A stretch of 64,000 nucleotides of DNA from Sphingomicrobium marinum (GCF_026157105.1 NZ_JANPVQ010000001.1:2039501-2103500), one strand, 5' to 3'; counted from the stretch's first letter, positions 16,917 through 27,625 are shown. Numbers and translations: made by a program. Notes: generated by a model from the sequence alone, not told the origin.

Positions 16917-16989
16917 TGAGGCGGAATTCGACCGTGAATTCACCGACTTGTTCCCTGAAGAAGCAGTTGCGCAGCTTCTACAAGGAACA

Positions 16990-17079
<90 letters not shown>

Positions 17080-17211
17080 AACGCATGTCAGTGAGTTCAG
17101 GGCGGGTTAGCCCTTGGTCGGAGCGGGCCTCTAGCAGCGCTTGGACGGCTTGAAAAGGCCCTAGACGATAGCCCGTCTGGAACGGCCCGCCTCGCCGCCC
17201 ATTTTTGTGGC

Positions 17212-17904
17212 ATGACCGATTTTTCCAACGCTCTCGTCGTCGGTGCCCCGGGCGGCATCGGCGGCGCTATCGCGGACCGGCTGGAAAGCCAGGGCACGCG
17301 GGTCACGCGGCTGTCGCGATCCAGCAAGCCGCCGATCGATTTCGCCGACGAATCCAGCCTGTCAGCAGCGGCTCAAGCATTGAAGGCGAACGCCCCCTTC
17401 GATCTCGTGTTCGTGGCCACCGGCATCTTGCATAGCGACGATTTCGGGCCCGAAAAGAGTTGGAAGATGCTGGAGAAATTTCCGCTCGAGCAGGTGTTTC
17501 TTGTCAACACGATCGGCCCCATGCTGGCTGCGCGGCACTTGCTGCCGCTGATGCCGCGCAAGGGGCGCAGCGTCTTTGCTGTGCTTTCGGCGCGCGTCGG
17601 GTCGATTTCGGACAATCGGCTGGGCGGCTGGTACGGCTACCGCGCCTCCAAGGCCGCGCTCAACCAGTTCATCCGTACGCTATCGATCGAGCTTGGCCGC
17701 ACGCACGAGGACCTTGTCGCCCTCGCGCTTCATCCCGGCACGGTCGATACCGACCTGTCCGGGCCGTTCCAGGGCAACGTGCCCCACGGCAAACTCTTTA
17801 CCCCCGACTATAGCGCCGAAAAGCTGATTGCGGTGATGGCGGAGGCTACACCCGACGATAGCGGCAAGCATTATGATTGGGCGGGCGAAGAGGTGCTGCC
17901 CTAG
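17212..17904 (+). CDS. Short-chain dehydrogenase/reductase (C-factor-like)
   Basis: This 230-residue SDR is an NAD(P)-dependent oxidoreductase. It has the cofactor motif GAPGGIGGAIADRL at residues ~11-24 and the catalytic YxxxK as YRASK in WYGYRASKAALNQF. It is most like the short C-factor-type SDRs found in many proteobacteria. The ATG at 17212 gives a clean N terminus. No partner genes are adjacent: tRNA-Ser lies upstream, and the EF-hand gene starts about 115 bp downstream after a perfect palindrome. The substrate is unknown. Confidence 0.88.
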   Translation: MTDFSNALVVGAPGGIGGAIADRLESQGTRVTRLSRSSKPPIDFADESSLSAAAQALKANAPFDLVFVATGILHSDDFGPEKSWKMLEKFPLEQVFLVNTIGPMLAARHLLPLMPRKGRSVFAVLSARVGSISDNRLGGWYGYRASKAALNQFIRTLSIELGRTHEDLVALALHPGTVDTDLSGPFQGNVPHGKLFTPDYSAEKLIAVMAEATPDDSGKHYDWAGEEVLP

Positions 17905-17915
17905 TCGTTACATCT

Positions 17916-17930
17916 TGCGACAATGTCGCA
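17916..17930. promoter_or_regulatory. Perfect 15-bp palindrome upstream of the EF-hand gene
   Basis: TGCGACA-A-TGTCGCA is a perfect 7+7 inverted repeat, 11 bases after the SDR stop and about 88 bases before the EF-hand ATG. There is no T tract, so it is more likely a protein-binding site than a terminator. The binding protein is unknown. Confidence 0.45.
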
Positions 17931-18018
17931 GCCCCCTGACAAATTATCGCGACCTTTCGCCTGCATAAGGCATGCATTGGCGGCTCCCCCGCCGCCTGTT
18001 TGTGAAAGGAAAGCGTTT

Positions 18019-18507
18019 ATGAAAAAGTTTCTCGTGATCGGCGTCGCTGCCGCCCTCTCCCTCCCTGCCATGGCTGTTGCCCAGCCTGGCGAGCGCGGCA
18101 CGCGCGCCGATACCAATGGCGATGGCCTGATCCAGCTGAGCGAAGTCGAAGCGCAGGCGCAGCAGCGCTTCGCCCGGCTCGATGCTGACGGCAACGGTGC
18201 CATCACGCAGACCGAAGCCGCTGAAGCGCGCGAAAAGATGAAGGCCATGATGGCCGAACGACGCGCTGGCGGCGAAGGAAAGAATCGCGGCATGCGCGGC
18301 AAGCGCGGCATGCACGGCGGTGAAGGCGCGATGTTCGAACGCGCCGATGCCAATGGTGACGGCCAGCTGACGTTCGCCGAATTCAGCGCCCCGATGATGG
18401 AGCGATTTGCCAAGCATGACGCCAATGGCGACGGTGCGATCAGCGCCGAAGAACGTGCCGCAGCGCGCGAAGCCCGCAAAGCCGCGCGCGGTGCCCGCGG
18501 CCAGTAA
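18019..18507 (+). CDS. Secreted EF-hand calcium-binding protein
   Basis: This 162-residue protein starts with a signal peptide (MKKFLVIGVAAALSLPAMAVA, then QPG) and contains four EF-hand loops: DTNGDGLIQLSE, DADGNGAITQTE, DANGDGQLTFAE and DANGDGAISAEE. Each has the expected Asp/Asn ligands and a final Glu. The two pairs are separated by a Met/Arg/Gly-rich linker. The start follows AAAGGAAA at a suitable distance. It should bind calcium in the periplasm or outside the cell. A hairpin separates it from the OmpR-type regulator gene downstream, which suggests a common transcript and a possible calcium-linked role for the two-component pair. Confidence 0.9.
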   Translation: MKKFLVIGVAAALSLPAMAVAQPGERGTRADTNGDGLIQLSEVEAQAQQRFARLDADGNGAITQTEAAEAREKMKAMMAERRAGGEGKNRGMRGKRGMHGGEGAMFERADANGDGQLTFAEFSAPMMERFAKHDANGDGAISAEERAAAREARKAARGARGQ

Positions 18508-18534
18508 GCGAAGCCCTCGCTCTGGCCCGACCGG

Positions 18535-18568
18535 AACGTGGGGGCTGGCATCGCCGGTCCCCATGTTT
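18535..18568 (+). terminator. Intercistronic hairpin between EF-hand and response-regulator genes
   Basis: AACGTGGGG (18535-18543) pairs with CCCCATGTT (18559-18567), including one G-T pair. An inner stem CTGGC/GCCGG closes an ATC loop. The T tract is weak (TTTCATC), so it may be a partial terminator or an mRNA-stabilising structure rather than a full stop. Confidence 0.55.
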
Positions 18569-18584
18569 CATCAAGGATACCGAT

Positions 18585-19286
18585 ATGCGCCCGCACCTCC
18601 TCATCGTTGAAGACGAGCCCGCGATCCGCACTCCGCTCCAGCGCTACTTGGAGAAAGAGGGAATGCGCGTGACCGCGGTGGCCGACGCCGCCAAGGCGCG
18701 CGAGGCGCTGGCGGGCGGCGCGTTCGATGTCGCGGTGCTCGATATCATGATGCCGGGCGAAGACGGGCTTTCGCTTGCCCGCTCGATCCGCGCCGACGGC
18801 GCGCTGCCCATCCTGTTCCTTTCCGCCAAGGCTGAAGATATCGACCGCATCGTCGGGCTCGAAATGGGTGCTGACGATTATCTCACCAAGCCCTTCAATC
18901 CGCGCGAACTGCTCGCCCGGCTGAAGGCTATCCTGCGCCGCACCGGCGCCGACCGCGAAGACGAAAGAACCGAGACCGAGGTCTACCACTTCGAGAACTT
19001 TATCCTCGACGCCACGCGCCAGACGCTGCTGCATGACGGTCAGGAGGTCGAACTGACCAGCGGCGACTTCCGACTGTTGCTCGCGCTCGTCCAGCGCCCC
19101 GCGCGCGTCCTGTCGCGCGACCAGCTGCTCGACCTCACCAAGGGCCGCGAGGCCGGTCCCTTCGATCGTGCGATCGACAATGCGATCCTGCGGTTACGCA
19201 AGAAGTTGGGCGAGGAGGGCCCGCGCCTCATCCGCACCGTGCACGGCGCAGGCTATAGTTTCGCCGCCGAGGTGGAGCGCGCATGA
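18585..19286 (+). CDS. OmpR-family response regulator
   Basis: This 233-residue regulator has a receiver domain (residues ~1-120) with the acidic pair ED at 9-10, the phosphoacceptor Asp53 in VLDIMMPGEDG and Lys102 in YLTKPF. A winged-helix DNA-binding domain (~135-230) ends with the typical IRTVHGAGYSF. It overlaps the sensor kinase gene by 4 bp (ATGA), so the two form a cognate pair. The EF-hand gene lies 77 bp upstream. The signal and targets are not shown by the sequence. Confidence 0.94.
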   Translation: MRPHLLIVEDEPAIRTPLQRYLEKEGMRVTAVADAAKAREALAGGAFDVAVLDIMMPGEDGLSLARSIRADGALPILFLSAKAEDIDRIVGLEMGADDYLTKPFNPRELLARLKAILRRTGADREDERTETEVYHFENFILDATRQTLLHDGQEVELTSGDFRLLLALVQRPARVLSRDQLLDLTKGREAGPFDRAIDNAILRLRKKLGEEGPRLIRTVHGAGYSFAAEVERA

Positions 19287-20581
19287 AGCGGCTTACGCTT
19301 GCGACCCAGATTGCGCTGGTCTTCGCGCTTGCGCTCTTCCTGGCGCAGGCAATCAATTTCGTCTTTGCCGCCAAGAACCGGCAGAACCAGCTGGTAAACA
19401 GCGCCGCGCTGCCAGCCGCCGAGCGCCTGCTGACCGCAGCCAACAATGCCGACGCGCTGGAAAACCAGCCGATGATCCGGCGCATGGCGCGGCAGCGCCG
19501 CGTGGCCATCAGCGAGATTTCGCCGATTCCGGAGAGAGCCGAGCGACTGCCGAGCGCGGAAAGAGTGATCGGTGAAGCGCTTACTGCCGAGGGTCTGATT
19601 ACCCGGCAGATCCGGGTCGTGACGCTGGACCCCGGCGGCCGTGATCGGCCGACATTGCTCGCCGCCGCGCAGCTCGAAGACGGTCGCTGGGTCTCGATCC
19701 GCGGCCGTGGCCCGCGCCCGCTCGGCCCGCTGCTGGGCGCGCTAATCCTGCAATATTTCGTCATCGGCCTGATCGTACTGTTGCCCACCCTCTGGCTGCT
19801 GCGGCGGACCAGCCGCTCGATGCGCCGCCTCACCAAGGCCGCCGAGAATTTCGATGGCACCAACGTCCCTGAGCCTGTCCCGGTCGAAGGCCCGCGCGAC
19901 GTCCGCGCGCTGATCGCTGCCGTCAACGGCATGGAAACACGCATCGCCGACATGATGGGCGAAAAGGACGTGATGTTGGGCGCGATCGGCCATGACCTTC
20001 GCACCCCATTGACCGCGCTGCGGATCGAAGCGGAAACCGTGGAGGACGAGAGCCAGCGCGCCGCGCTGATCGACCAGATCGAAGCGCTGCATGCACAGTT
20101 CGAACAATTGCTCGACTTTGCCCGGCTCGGCCGTGCGGCCGGATCGACCGAGATCATCGCGCTCGACGATCTCGCCAAGGCCATTGTCGCCGACCACGCC
20201 GACCCGGCGCTCACGCTGGCCGCTAGCGAACCTGTCCGCGTGTCGGCGCAGCCCGGCCCGCTGCGCCGCGCGATCGACAATCTTGTCGGCAATGCGCTGC
20301 GCTACGGCGAGCGCGCCGAACTATCCGTTCGCGCCGATGGCGACAGCGCCATAATCGTCATTCGCGATCATGGTCCCGGCATCCCCGGCGACCAGAGCGA
20401 AGCCGCGATGCGCCCGTTCGAGCGGCTCGAAGCCTCGCGCAACCGGGGAACCGGCGGTCATGGCCTTGGCCTTGCCATCGTCGCCGCCGTTGCCCGCGCG
20501 CAAGGCGGCCGGCTTGAGCTCGACGATCCTGCAGAAGGCAGCGGCCTGGAAGCGCGCATCATACTTCCGCGCTTGTCCTGA
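19283..20581 (+). CDS. Sensor histidine kinase (EnvZ-like)
   Basis: This 432-residue membrane kinase has a first transmembrane helix at residues ~8-28, a short periplasmic sensor of roughly 120 residues and a second helix near 150-172 (LILQYFVIGLIVLLPTLWLL). HAMP, the dimerisation domain with the phosphorylated His in IGHDLRTPLTALR, and the ATPase domain follow, with the N box NLVGNALRYGE, DHGPGIPGD and GTGGHGLGLAI. The size and order match EnvZ/RstB-type kinases. It is coupled to the response regulator by an ATGA overlap. The periplasmic part shows no recognisable ligand-binding fold; the adjacent EF-hand protein hints at calcium. Confidence 0.93.
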   Translation: MKRLTLATQIALVFALALFLAQAINFVFAAKNRQNQLVNSAALPAAERLLTAANNADALENQPMIRRMARQRRVAISEISPIPERAERLPSAERVIGEALTAEGLITRQIRVVTLDPGGRDRPTLLAAAQLEDGRWVSIRGRGPRPLGPLLGALILQYFVIGLIVLLPTLWLLRRTSRSMRRLTKAAENFDGTNVPEPVPVEGPRDVRALIAAVNGMETRIADMMGEKDVMLGAIGHDLRTPLTALRIEAETVEDESQRAALIDQIEALHAQFEQLLDFARLGRAAGSTEIIALDDLAKAIVADHADPALTLAASEPVRVSAQPGPLRRAIDNLVGNALRYGERAELSVRADGDSAIIVIRDHGPGIPGDQSEAAMRPFERLEASRNRGTGGHGLGLAIVAAVARAQGGRLELDDPAEGSGLEARIILPRLS

Positions 20582-20610
20582 GCGCCAGACGTCCTACATT
20601 GCATTGCACC

Positions 20611-20946
20611 ATGTTGAGTAAAATTCCTTCCGCCAATTTTGCCATTGGCGATGTCGTGCGTCACCGAATTCTCGAATTTCGCGGCGTGATTTTCGATGTC
20701 GATCCCGAATTCGACAATACCGACGAATGGTACGAGGCAATTCCGGCCGATATCCGCCCGCACAAGCAGCAGCCTTTCTACCACTTGATGGCGGAAAACG
20801 AGGAGCAGACGTACATCGCCTATGTCAGCCAGCAGAACCTCGTGCTCGACGATGAGGAAGGCGAGGTCGACCACCCCGCAATTCCCACGTTGTTTACCGG
20901 CTTTTCGGATGGTCGCTATCAGTTGCGCCCCGAACGTCGCCACTAA
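20611..20946 (+). CDS. hspQ: Heat shock protein HspQ
   Basis: This 111-residue protein matches the HspQ family. The core reads FAIGDVVRHRILEFRGVIFDV, then EWYEAIPADIRPHKQQPFYH and YVSQQNLV. In E. coli HspQ is a heat-inducible hemimethylated-DNA-binding protein that also acts with the Lon protease. The ATG at 20611 is preferred; a TTG four codons upstream has no better ribosome site. It begins 29 bp after the sensor kinase stop and may share its transcript. It is slightly longer than the E. coli protein because of the N terminus. Confidence 0.88.
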   Translation: MLSKIPSANFAIGDVVRHRILEFRGVIFDVDPEFDNTDEWYEAIPADIRPHKQQPFYHLMAENEEQTYIAYVSQQNLVLDDEEGEVDHPAIPTLFTGFSDGRYQLRPERRH

Positions 20947-21072
20947 GGCACCTTTCGCGTAAATTTCCGGTCACAAATGGTTGACTCGTCGCCAGCCTTT
21001 CCATAGGTGGCCCCATCCCCCGCGCGGACGAGGTCCGGCGCGGCCAATATTAATGAATTGAGAGAAGAGCCC

Positions 21073-21579
21073 ATGTTCGCAGTCGTGCGCACCGGCGGTA
21101 AGCAATATCGCGTCGCCGAAGGAGATAAGATCGTAGTCGAGAAACTCGACGGTGAAGCTGGCGACAGCGTCGATCTGGATGATGTGCTGCTCGCGGGCGA
21201 AGGCTCGAAGCTGCAGTCGACCGACAAGATGGTCGTCGGCGCCAAGATCGTGGCCCAGGCCAAGGGCGAAAAAGTGACCGTCTTCAAGAAGAAGCGCCGT
21301 CACAACTATCGTCGCAAGCGCGGCCATCGCCAGCAGCACACCATCCTCGAGATCGTGTCGATCGGCGGTAAATCGTCTGGTAAGAAACCGGCTGCTAAGA
21401 AGGCCGAAACGAAGTCGGACGACAAGAAGCCGGCAGCGAAGCAGGCTCCCGCCAAGAAGGCGGCACCGAAGAAATCGACAAAGGATGCTGCACCTGCTAA
21501 GAAGGCGGCAACCAAGAAAACCACGGCCAAGAAGGCTCCTGCCAAGAAGCCCGCGGCCAAGAAGACCGAGAAGAAGTAA
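21073..21579 (+). CDS. rplU: 50S ribosomal protein L21 with lysine-rich C-terminal tail
   Basis: The first ~103 residues are a standard L21 ([20 protein letters not shown], with [16 protein letters not shown]). A ~65-residue Lys/Ala/Pro tail of KKPAAKK-type repeats follows, resembling histone H1-like domains. E. coli L21 is 103 residues, so this protein of 168 is much longer. The ATG follows GAGAAGAG. A possible promoter with TTGACT at 20981 and a weak -10 near 21004 lies upstream. rpmA follows after 2 bp, the universal rplU-rpmA order. The tail may bind rRNA or DNA; its function is unknown. Confidence 0.95.
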   Translation: MFAVVRTGGKQYRVAEGDKIVVEKLDGEAGDSVDLDDVLLAGEGSKLQSTDKMVVGAKIVAQAKGEKVTVFKKKRRHNYRRKRGHRQQHTILEIVSIGGKSSGKKPAAKKAETKSDDKKPAAKQAPAKKAAPKKSTKDAAPAKKAATKKTTAKKAPAKKPAAKKTEKK

Positions 21580-21581
21580 CG

Positions 21582-21851
21582 ATGGCACATAAAAAGGCTG
21601 GCGGCTCGTCCAAGAACGGTCGCGACTCAAATCCCAAGTATCTCGGCGTCAAGAAGTTTGGCGGGCAGCAGGTCGTTGCCGGCAACATTCTCGTGCGCCA
21701 GCGCGGTACCAAATTCTATCCGGGTACGAACGTCGGCCTCGGCCGCGATCACACCCTCTTTGCCCTTACGGACGGCCGCGTGTCGTTCAGGGACGGCAAA
21801 CTCGGCCGCAAATTCGTGCACGTCGACATTATGCCGGAGGCGGCTGAATAA
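21582..21851 (+). CDS. rpmA: 50S ribosomal protein L27
   Basis: This 89-residue L27 starts [20 protein letters not shown] and continues LGVKKFGGQ, with the conserved flexible N terminus that reaches the peptidyl-transferase centre. Its length is normal. It follows rplU by two bases and is the last gene of that operon. Downstream are an inverted repeat (21856-21903) and a strong terminator (21914-21951). Confidence 0.97.
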   Translation: MAHKKAGGSSKNGRDSNPKYLGVKKFGGQQVVAGNILVRQRGTKFYPGTNVGLGRDHTLFALTDGRVSFRDGKLGRKFVHVDIMPEAAE

Positions 21852-21855
21852 TCGG

Positions 21856-21903
21856 GACTTGTCGCTAAAGGGCGGTCCCACCGGAGGGACGGTCCGACAA
21901 GTC
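21856..21903 (+). repeat. Branched inverted repeat after rpmA
   Basis: GACTTGTCG (21856-21864) pairs perfectly with CGACAAGTC (21895-21903), and an inner GTCCC/GGGAC pair can form within it. It directly precedes the terminator and may protect the 3' end of the rplU-rpmA message. It has no T tract of its own. Confidence 0.5.
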
Positions 21904-21913
21904 TAGCAAGACT

Positions 21914-21951
21914 AAAAGGGAGAAGAGGCCGCCCCTCTTCTCCCTTTTTTT
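21914..21951 (+). terminator. Rho-independent terminator of rplU-rpmA
   Basis: AAAAGGGAGAAGAGG (21914-21928) pairs with CCTCTTCTCCCTTTT (21934-21948) around a CCGCC-type loop, followed by a run of seven or more T residues. This is a textbook terminator for the ribosomal operon. Confidence 0.93.
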
Positions 21952-22018
21952 CGTTTGTCAGAAACTTCTCCCTGAATTGTCACCTGGGCCCCCTAGCGGG
22001 GCGGCAAGGAGAAGAATG

Positions 22019-22549
22019 ATGTTCGCGGTTACCAAGCGTCTGCTGCTGCGCCCCGGCTGGTCCAACGATGCGCCCGCGATGGCGCGCGCCATCGCCGACG
22101 AGCAGATCGTGCGTAACCTTGCGCGCGCGCCATGGCCATACGGGCTCAAGGACGCGCAAAAGCATCTGGCGACAATGGCGTCAGCCAAGCTCCCCGTCAT
22201 GCTGATCACCAAGCGCGATAATGCCGAGATCGTCGGCATCCTCGGCTTCGACCGCATGAAAAGCGGTGAGATAGAACTCGGCTACTGGATCGCCCGCAAG
22301 CACTGGAACCAGGGCTATGCGACCGAAGCCTGCCTCGCCGCGCTCGATATCGCCAAGACGCTAGGGTTCAACCAGATCGTCGCCGGCCACTTCACCGACA
22401 ACCCGGCAAGCGGCCGCGTCCTGCGCAAGCTTGGCTTTGTTGCCACCGGCGAAAAGGCAATTCGCCACAGCTGCGGCCGCGGCGAAGAGGCCGAAGTGCT
22501 GATGTACGCGCTGGATCTGGCGGAGGGTGCCGGTCGGGTCGCGGCCTAA
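22019..22549 (+). CDS. GNAT-family N-acetyltransferase (RimJ/RimL-like)
   Basis: This 176-residue protein has the RimJ/RimL-type GNAT pattern: TKRLLLRPGWSNDAPAMARA at the start, IELGYWIARKHWNQGYATEA (the acetyl-CoA-binding region) and NPASGRVLRKLGFVATGE near the end. It probably acetylates a protein N terminus or a small amine. The second of two adjacent ATGs (22019) has better spacing from AAGGAGA than the first. It follows the rplU-rpmA terminator and stands alone. The substrate is unknown. Confidence 0.87.
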   Translation: MFAVTKRLLLRPGWSNDAPAMARAIADEQIVRNLARAPWPYGLKDAQKHLATMASAKLPVMLITKRDNAEIVGILGFDRMKSGEIELGYWIARKHWNQGYATEACLAALDIAKTLGFNQIVAGHFTDNPASGRVLRKLGFVATGEKAIRHSCGRGEEAEVLMYALDLAEGAGRVAA

Positions 22550-22668
22550 GCGCGCTGTTTGGTGATTTCTCAAGATATAGCGCTGGAACAATTTTGCACC
22601 TGAATCACGCATTTCACTGCCGTTAAGCTCGGTAACGGTAGTTGTCTCGAGTTGGTATGGAGAGCGTC

Positions 22669-23826
22669 ATGTGTATTTCGAGCAAATTTTTCCTTGTTTT
22701 ATTTGGTGTGACGGCTGGTTGCGCGGCGACAGCCCAAGAAGCAAACCCCTCGGGCGGAATGCCGGATTGGGTGTCTCAAGCGAAAATCGTTGCTGAAATG
22801 GAAGGTATCAGCGTCGGCGAAGCCGTTCGCCGTGCTCGACTACAAATTCTTGCTGACAGGCAAGCTGAGAAATTTGCGAATGATCCCGAATTTGCCGGAA
22901 GTTGGATAGAGCATGGCCGCAAAAATTTCCGGGTGAATTTCGCTTTCCGAGGCGGGGGCGCTAAGACCATTGCCGACCCCGAACTCAGCGCGGCGTCAAA
23001 CATTGAAAACGTCCGCTACTCGATGAAGGAGATTCAAGACGAGCGTAGGCGACTTACAGCTTTGCTGGAATCGCTAGGAATTGACGTCGGTTTCGAGCTG
23101 ATCGTTCAACGAAATCAGCTTATCCTATACCCAAGCGATCCTGTGGCGTTGAACAAATTGATCGCGGATGGTTCGGTTACGCCACGAGATTTCGTTACCG
23201 TGGCAGAGAAAGCCTTAGTGCGTAGGCCTGAAGCTGTTGTAAAAGGTGCAGGGGCTACTAATGGAACATTTGTCGACCCCGCAGATGGGTTTACGTACGG
23301 AAGCAACTGTTCTGCAGGGTTTGTTGTCCTCAGCGGCTCTACGCGTGGCATTTCTACGGCTGGCCATTGCGCCAAGTATGCTGGGCAAACGCAAACGCAT
23401 CGCGGAGCGCAAATCGGAACGCGTATGGGACACAAAGAAGCCAACGGCTTGGATGTGGCGTGATTTCGGAATACATCGAATACGTATTTGAACAGGGTTC
23501 GATGGCAGAGCGGCACCTACTATTCCATAACAAACACTGCACCATTAAATCCAAGTGTTGGAAGCGCCGTGTGTATTATCAAGAGGGATCAGACCCAACA
23601 GTGCGCATACGTAAAGTCTAACAACATTTGGTTTGGCAGTGATGGGCCATATACTGCGGTCGATCGAGATGTAGCCATTAGTTCGGACAGCGGCTCTCCT
23701 TGGCTTTATGGTGGAGTTGCTTATGGGATTCACTCCGGTGACGCGGTCACCTCAGTGGGAACATTAGATTTCTTCACACAAGCTGCAAAGCTGCCCGAAA
23801 TGGGAATCGCGATAGCGACAAATTGA
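22669..23826 (+). pseudogene. Trypsin-like serine protease gene with one in-frame TGA
   Basis: One continuous reading frame encodes a secreted S1-type protease: signal peptide (MCISSKFFLVLFGVTAGCAA), an N-terminal propeptide of ~190 residues, then the catalytic domain. The triad is visible as His233 (STAGHC), Asp262 (GLDVA) and Ser341 (SSDSGSP), with cysteines placed for disulfides (NCSAG/GHC and VCII/QQC). Codon 265, three after the Asp, is TGA (23461-23463). The frame stays open on both sides (next residues FRNTSNTYLNRVRW), so a Trp codon TGG changed to TGA is likely. The truncated product would lack the nucleophile. The gene is noticeably AT-richer than its neighbours, which suggests transfer. 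Confidence 0.82.
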
Positions 23827-23859
23827 TGGCATAAACGGAACACGAAGTGCGCCGGAGCG

Positions 23860-24732
23860 CTAAGCCGCCCGGCGCACTTTCTTGCCCGTCGTATCGAACT
23901 TGGTGCCGACCGCCGCGTCATAATCGCGGATGAGCTGGCGGTCGTCCTCGTTCCACGGGTGGAAGCTTGGCAGGAAGTAGGCGATCCACGGCTTGATCCA
24001 TTTGCGCACCATGCCGGGCGACAGGACGGCATATTTAAACATGTGCCATTTCGCCTTGGCACCGGTCAGCCCGTCCTGCCGCAGCAGTTCGAGCATCCCT
24101 TCCCAGCGATGCTTGAGGAAATTATAGGTCACGTTGACCATCACCAGGCTTTTTACCTTCCAGCGCTTGGTGCGCGACCAGTCCTTGGTCGCATGCATCC
24201 AGGTGTCGAAGGCCACGCCCTTATGCTCGATCTCTTCGGACGCGTGCCAGCGCCATAATTCGGCGGTCGCCTCGTCGGCGCCTTCCAGATGCTTTGGGTT
24301 GGCAAGTAATTCGTGCGCCAAGATCGCGGTGAAATGTTCGAGCGCCATGGTCGCTGCAAGGCTGGCAATCTTGGGCTTGGTCGCGACGAAATCGAGCCGC
24401 TCCTGCACCTTGTCCTCGAGTGGCTTGATGTCATAGCCCGCATCGGCCGCGCGATTGTTGAAGGCGACATGCTCGCGACTGTGCATCGCTTCCTGCGTCA
24501 CGAAATTCTTGATGTCCTCGGCCAGCCGCGGGTCGGCGCCGTGGCGGAAGGCCCGCACGCTATCGACGAAAAAGGCCTCTCCCTTGGGAAAGGTGATCGA
24601 CAACGCGTTGTAAAAAGCCGTCGCATAGGGATCGCCGCCATGCCAATGGCGCGGGGTCTGATCCTCCCGCCCGAAGCGCCGATCGCGCGGCGTGATCGCA
24701 AGATCGATGGGGGTAACGGTTGCGGTTGGCAT
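23860..24732 (-). CDS. Predicted metal-dependent hydrolase (PF10118-type)
   Basis: This 290-residue protein matches the 'predicted metal-dependent hydrolase' family (COG3687/PF10118), a ferritin-like helical fold with Glu/His clusters: TQEAMHSREH, MALEHFTAILAHEL and WRWHASEEIEHKG. These residues could bind two metal ions. The ATG at 24732 follows GGAG at eight bases; an ATG ten codons upstream has no ribosome site and lies in the divergent operator. It is transcribed divergently from a TetR-family gene that probably regulates it. The reaction catalysed is unknown for this family. Confidence 0.82.
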   Translation of the reverse strand: MPTATVTPIDLAITPRDRRFGREDQTPRHWHGGDPYATAFYNALSITFPKGEAFFVDSVRAFRHGADPRLAEDIKNFVTQEAMHSREHVAFNNRAADAGYDIKPLEDKVQERLDFVATKPKIASLAATMALEHFTAILAHELLANPKHLEGADEATAELWRWHASEEIEHKGVAFDTWMHATKDWSRTKRWKVKSLVMVNVTYNFLKHRWEGMLELLRQDGLTGAKAKWHMFKYAVLSPGMVRKWIKPWIAYFLPSFHPWNEDDRQLIRDYDAAVGTKFDTTGKKVRRAA

Positions 24733-24775
24733 CACTTCACTCCAAAGAGACGGTTTAGTCATAGATGGTTATAAC

Positions 24776-24783
24776 TGACAATT

Positions 24784-24789
<6 letters not shown>
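24776..24789. promoter_or_regulatory. Candidate TetR operator
   Basis: TGACA-ATTA-TGTCA is a 5+5 inverted repeat in AT-rich sequence. It overlaps the start of the tetR-like gene and lies 44 bp before the divergent hydrolase start. Its position fits autorepression plus control of the hydrolase gene. Confidence 0.5.
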
Positions 24790-27309
<2,520 letters not shown>

Positions 27310-27379
27310 GGCGGATTTGGCCCTTATTGCGCCGTATTCGATTGCCAAAGCGCACGCCAACCAACCTATCGGGGAACCT

Positions 27380-27625
27380 ATGAGCGACCGTGACACCGTA
27401 AAGACGAGCGTTTTCAAGCTGATCGACCAGTTCAACAAGAAGGGCGTCGACGTCACCGAACAGACGCGCTTTGCGCAGGATCTCGAGTGGGACAGCCTCA
27501 CCGTGCTCGATTTCGTCGCGGAGGTCGAAGACGAGTTCGACATCCTCATCACGATGAACCAGCAGGCGGAAATCGAGAAGGTCGGCCAGCTTGTCGACGC
27601 GGTCACCGAGATGACGAACAAGTGA
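27380..27625 (+). CDS. Acyl carrier protein for sphingolipid synthesis (AcpR-like)
   Basis: This 81-residue acyl carrier protein has the phosphopantetheine attachment site at Ser39 in EWDSLTVLDF, inside the typical four-helix pattern. The ATG follows GGGGA. It overlaps the serine palmitoyltransferase GTG by 4 bp (GTGA), so the two are translationally coupled. In sphingolipid-producing bacteria a dedicated ACP beside spt supplies the acyl-thioester. Its sequence (EQTRFAQDLEWDSL) differs from the main AcpP (DSLDTVEL type), supporting a special role. Confidence 0.92.
   Translation: MSDRDTVKTSVFKLIDQFNKKGVDVTEQTRFAQDLEWDSLTVLDFVAEVEDEFDILITMNQQAEIEKVGQLVDAVTEMTNK

Larger units (their letters stand above)
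16564..16989. other. Gene-poor, locally AT-richer region at the 3' side of tRNA-Ser
   Basis: No intact gene is supported in this 426-bp stretch. It contains a repeat-like element (16602-16612 and following) and an 11-bp inverted repeat (16634-16644 with 16682-16692). A 29-codon frame with a Walker A motif and a second short frame in another phase follow. From about 16760 the base composition is visibly more AT-rich than the surroundings. Its position against the 3' end of a tRNA gene fits the scar of an old integrated element. Confidence 0.5.

Noticed and set aside
23246-23621. Short frames in other phases around the protease TGA, as if a frameshift had occurred
   Set aside because: The protease frame is the same before and after the TGA, so a substitution explains the break and no frameshift is needed.
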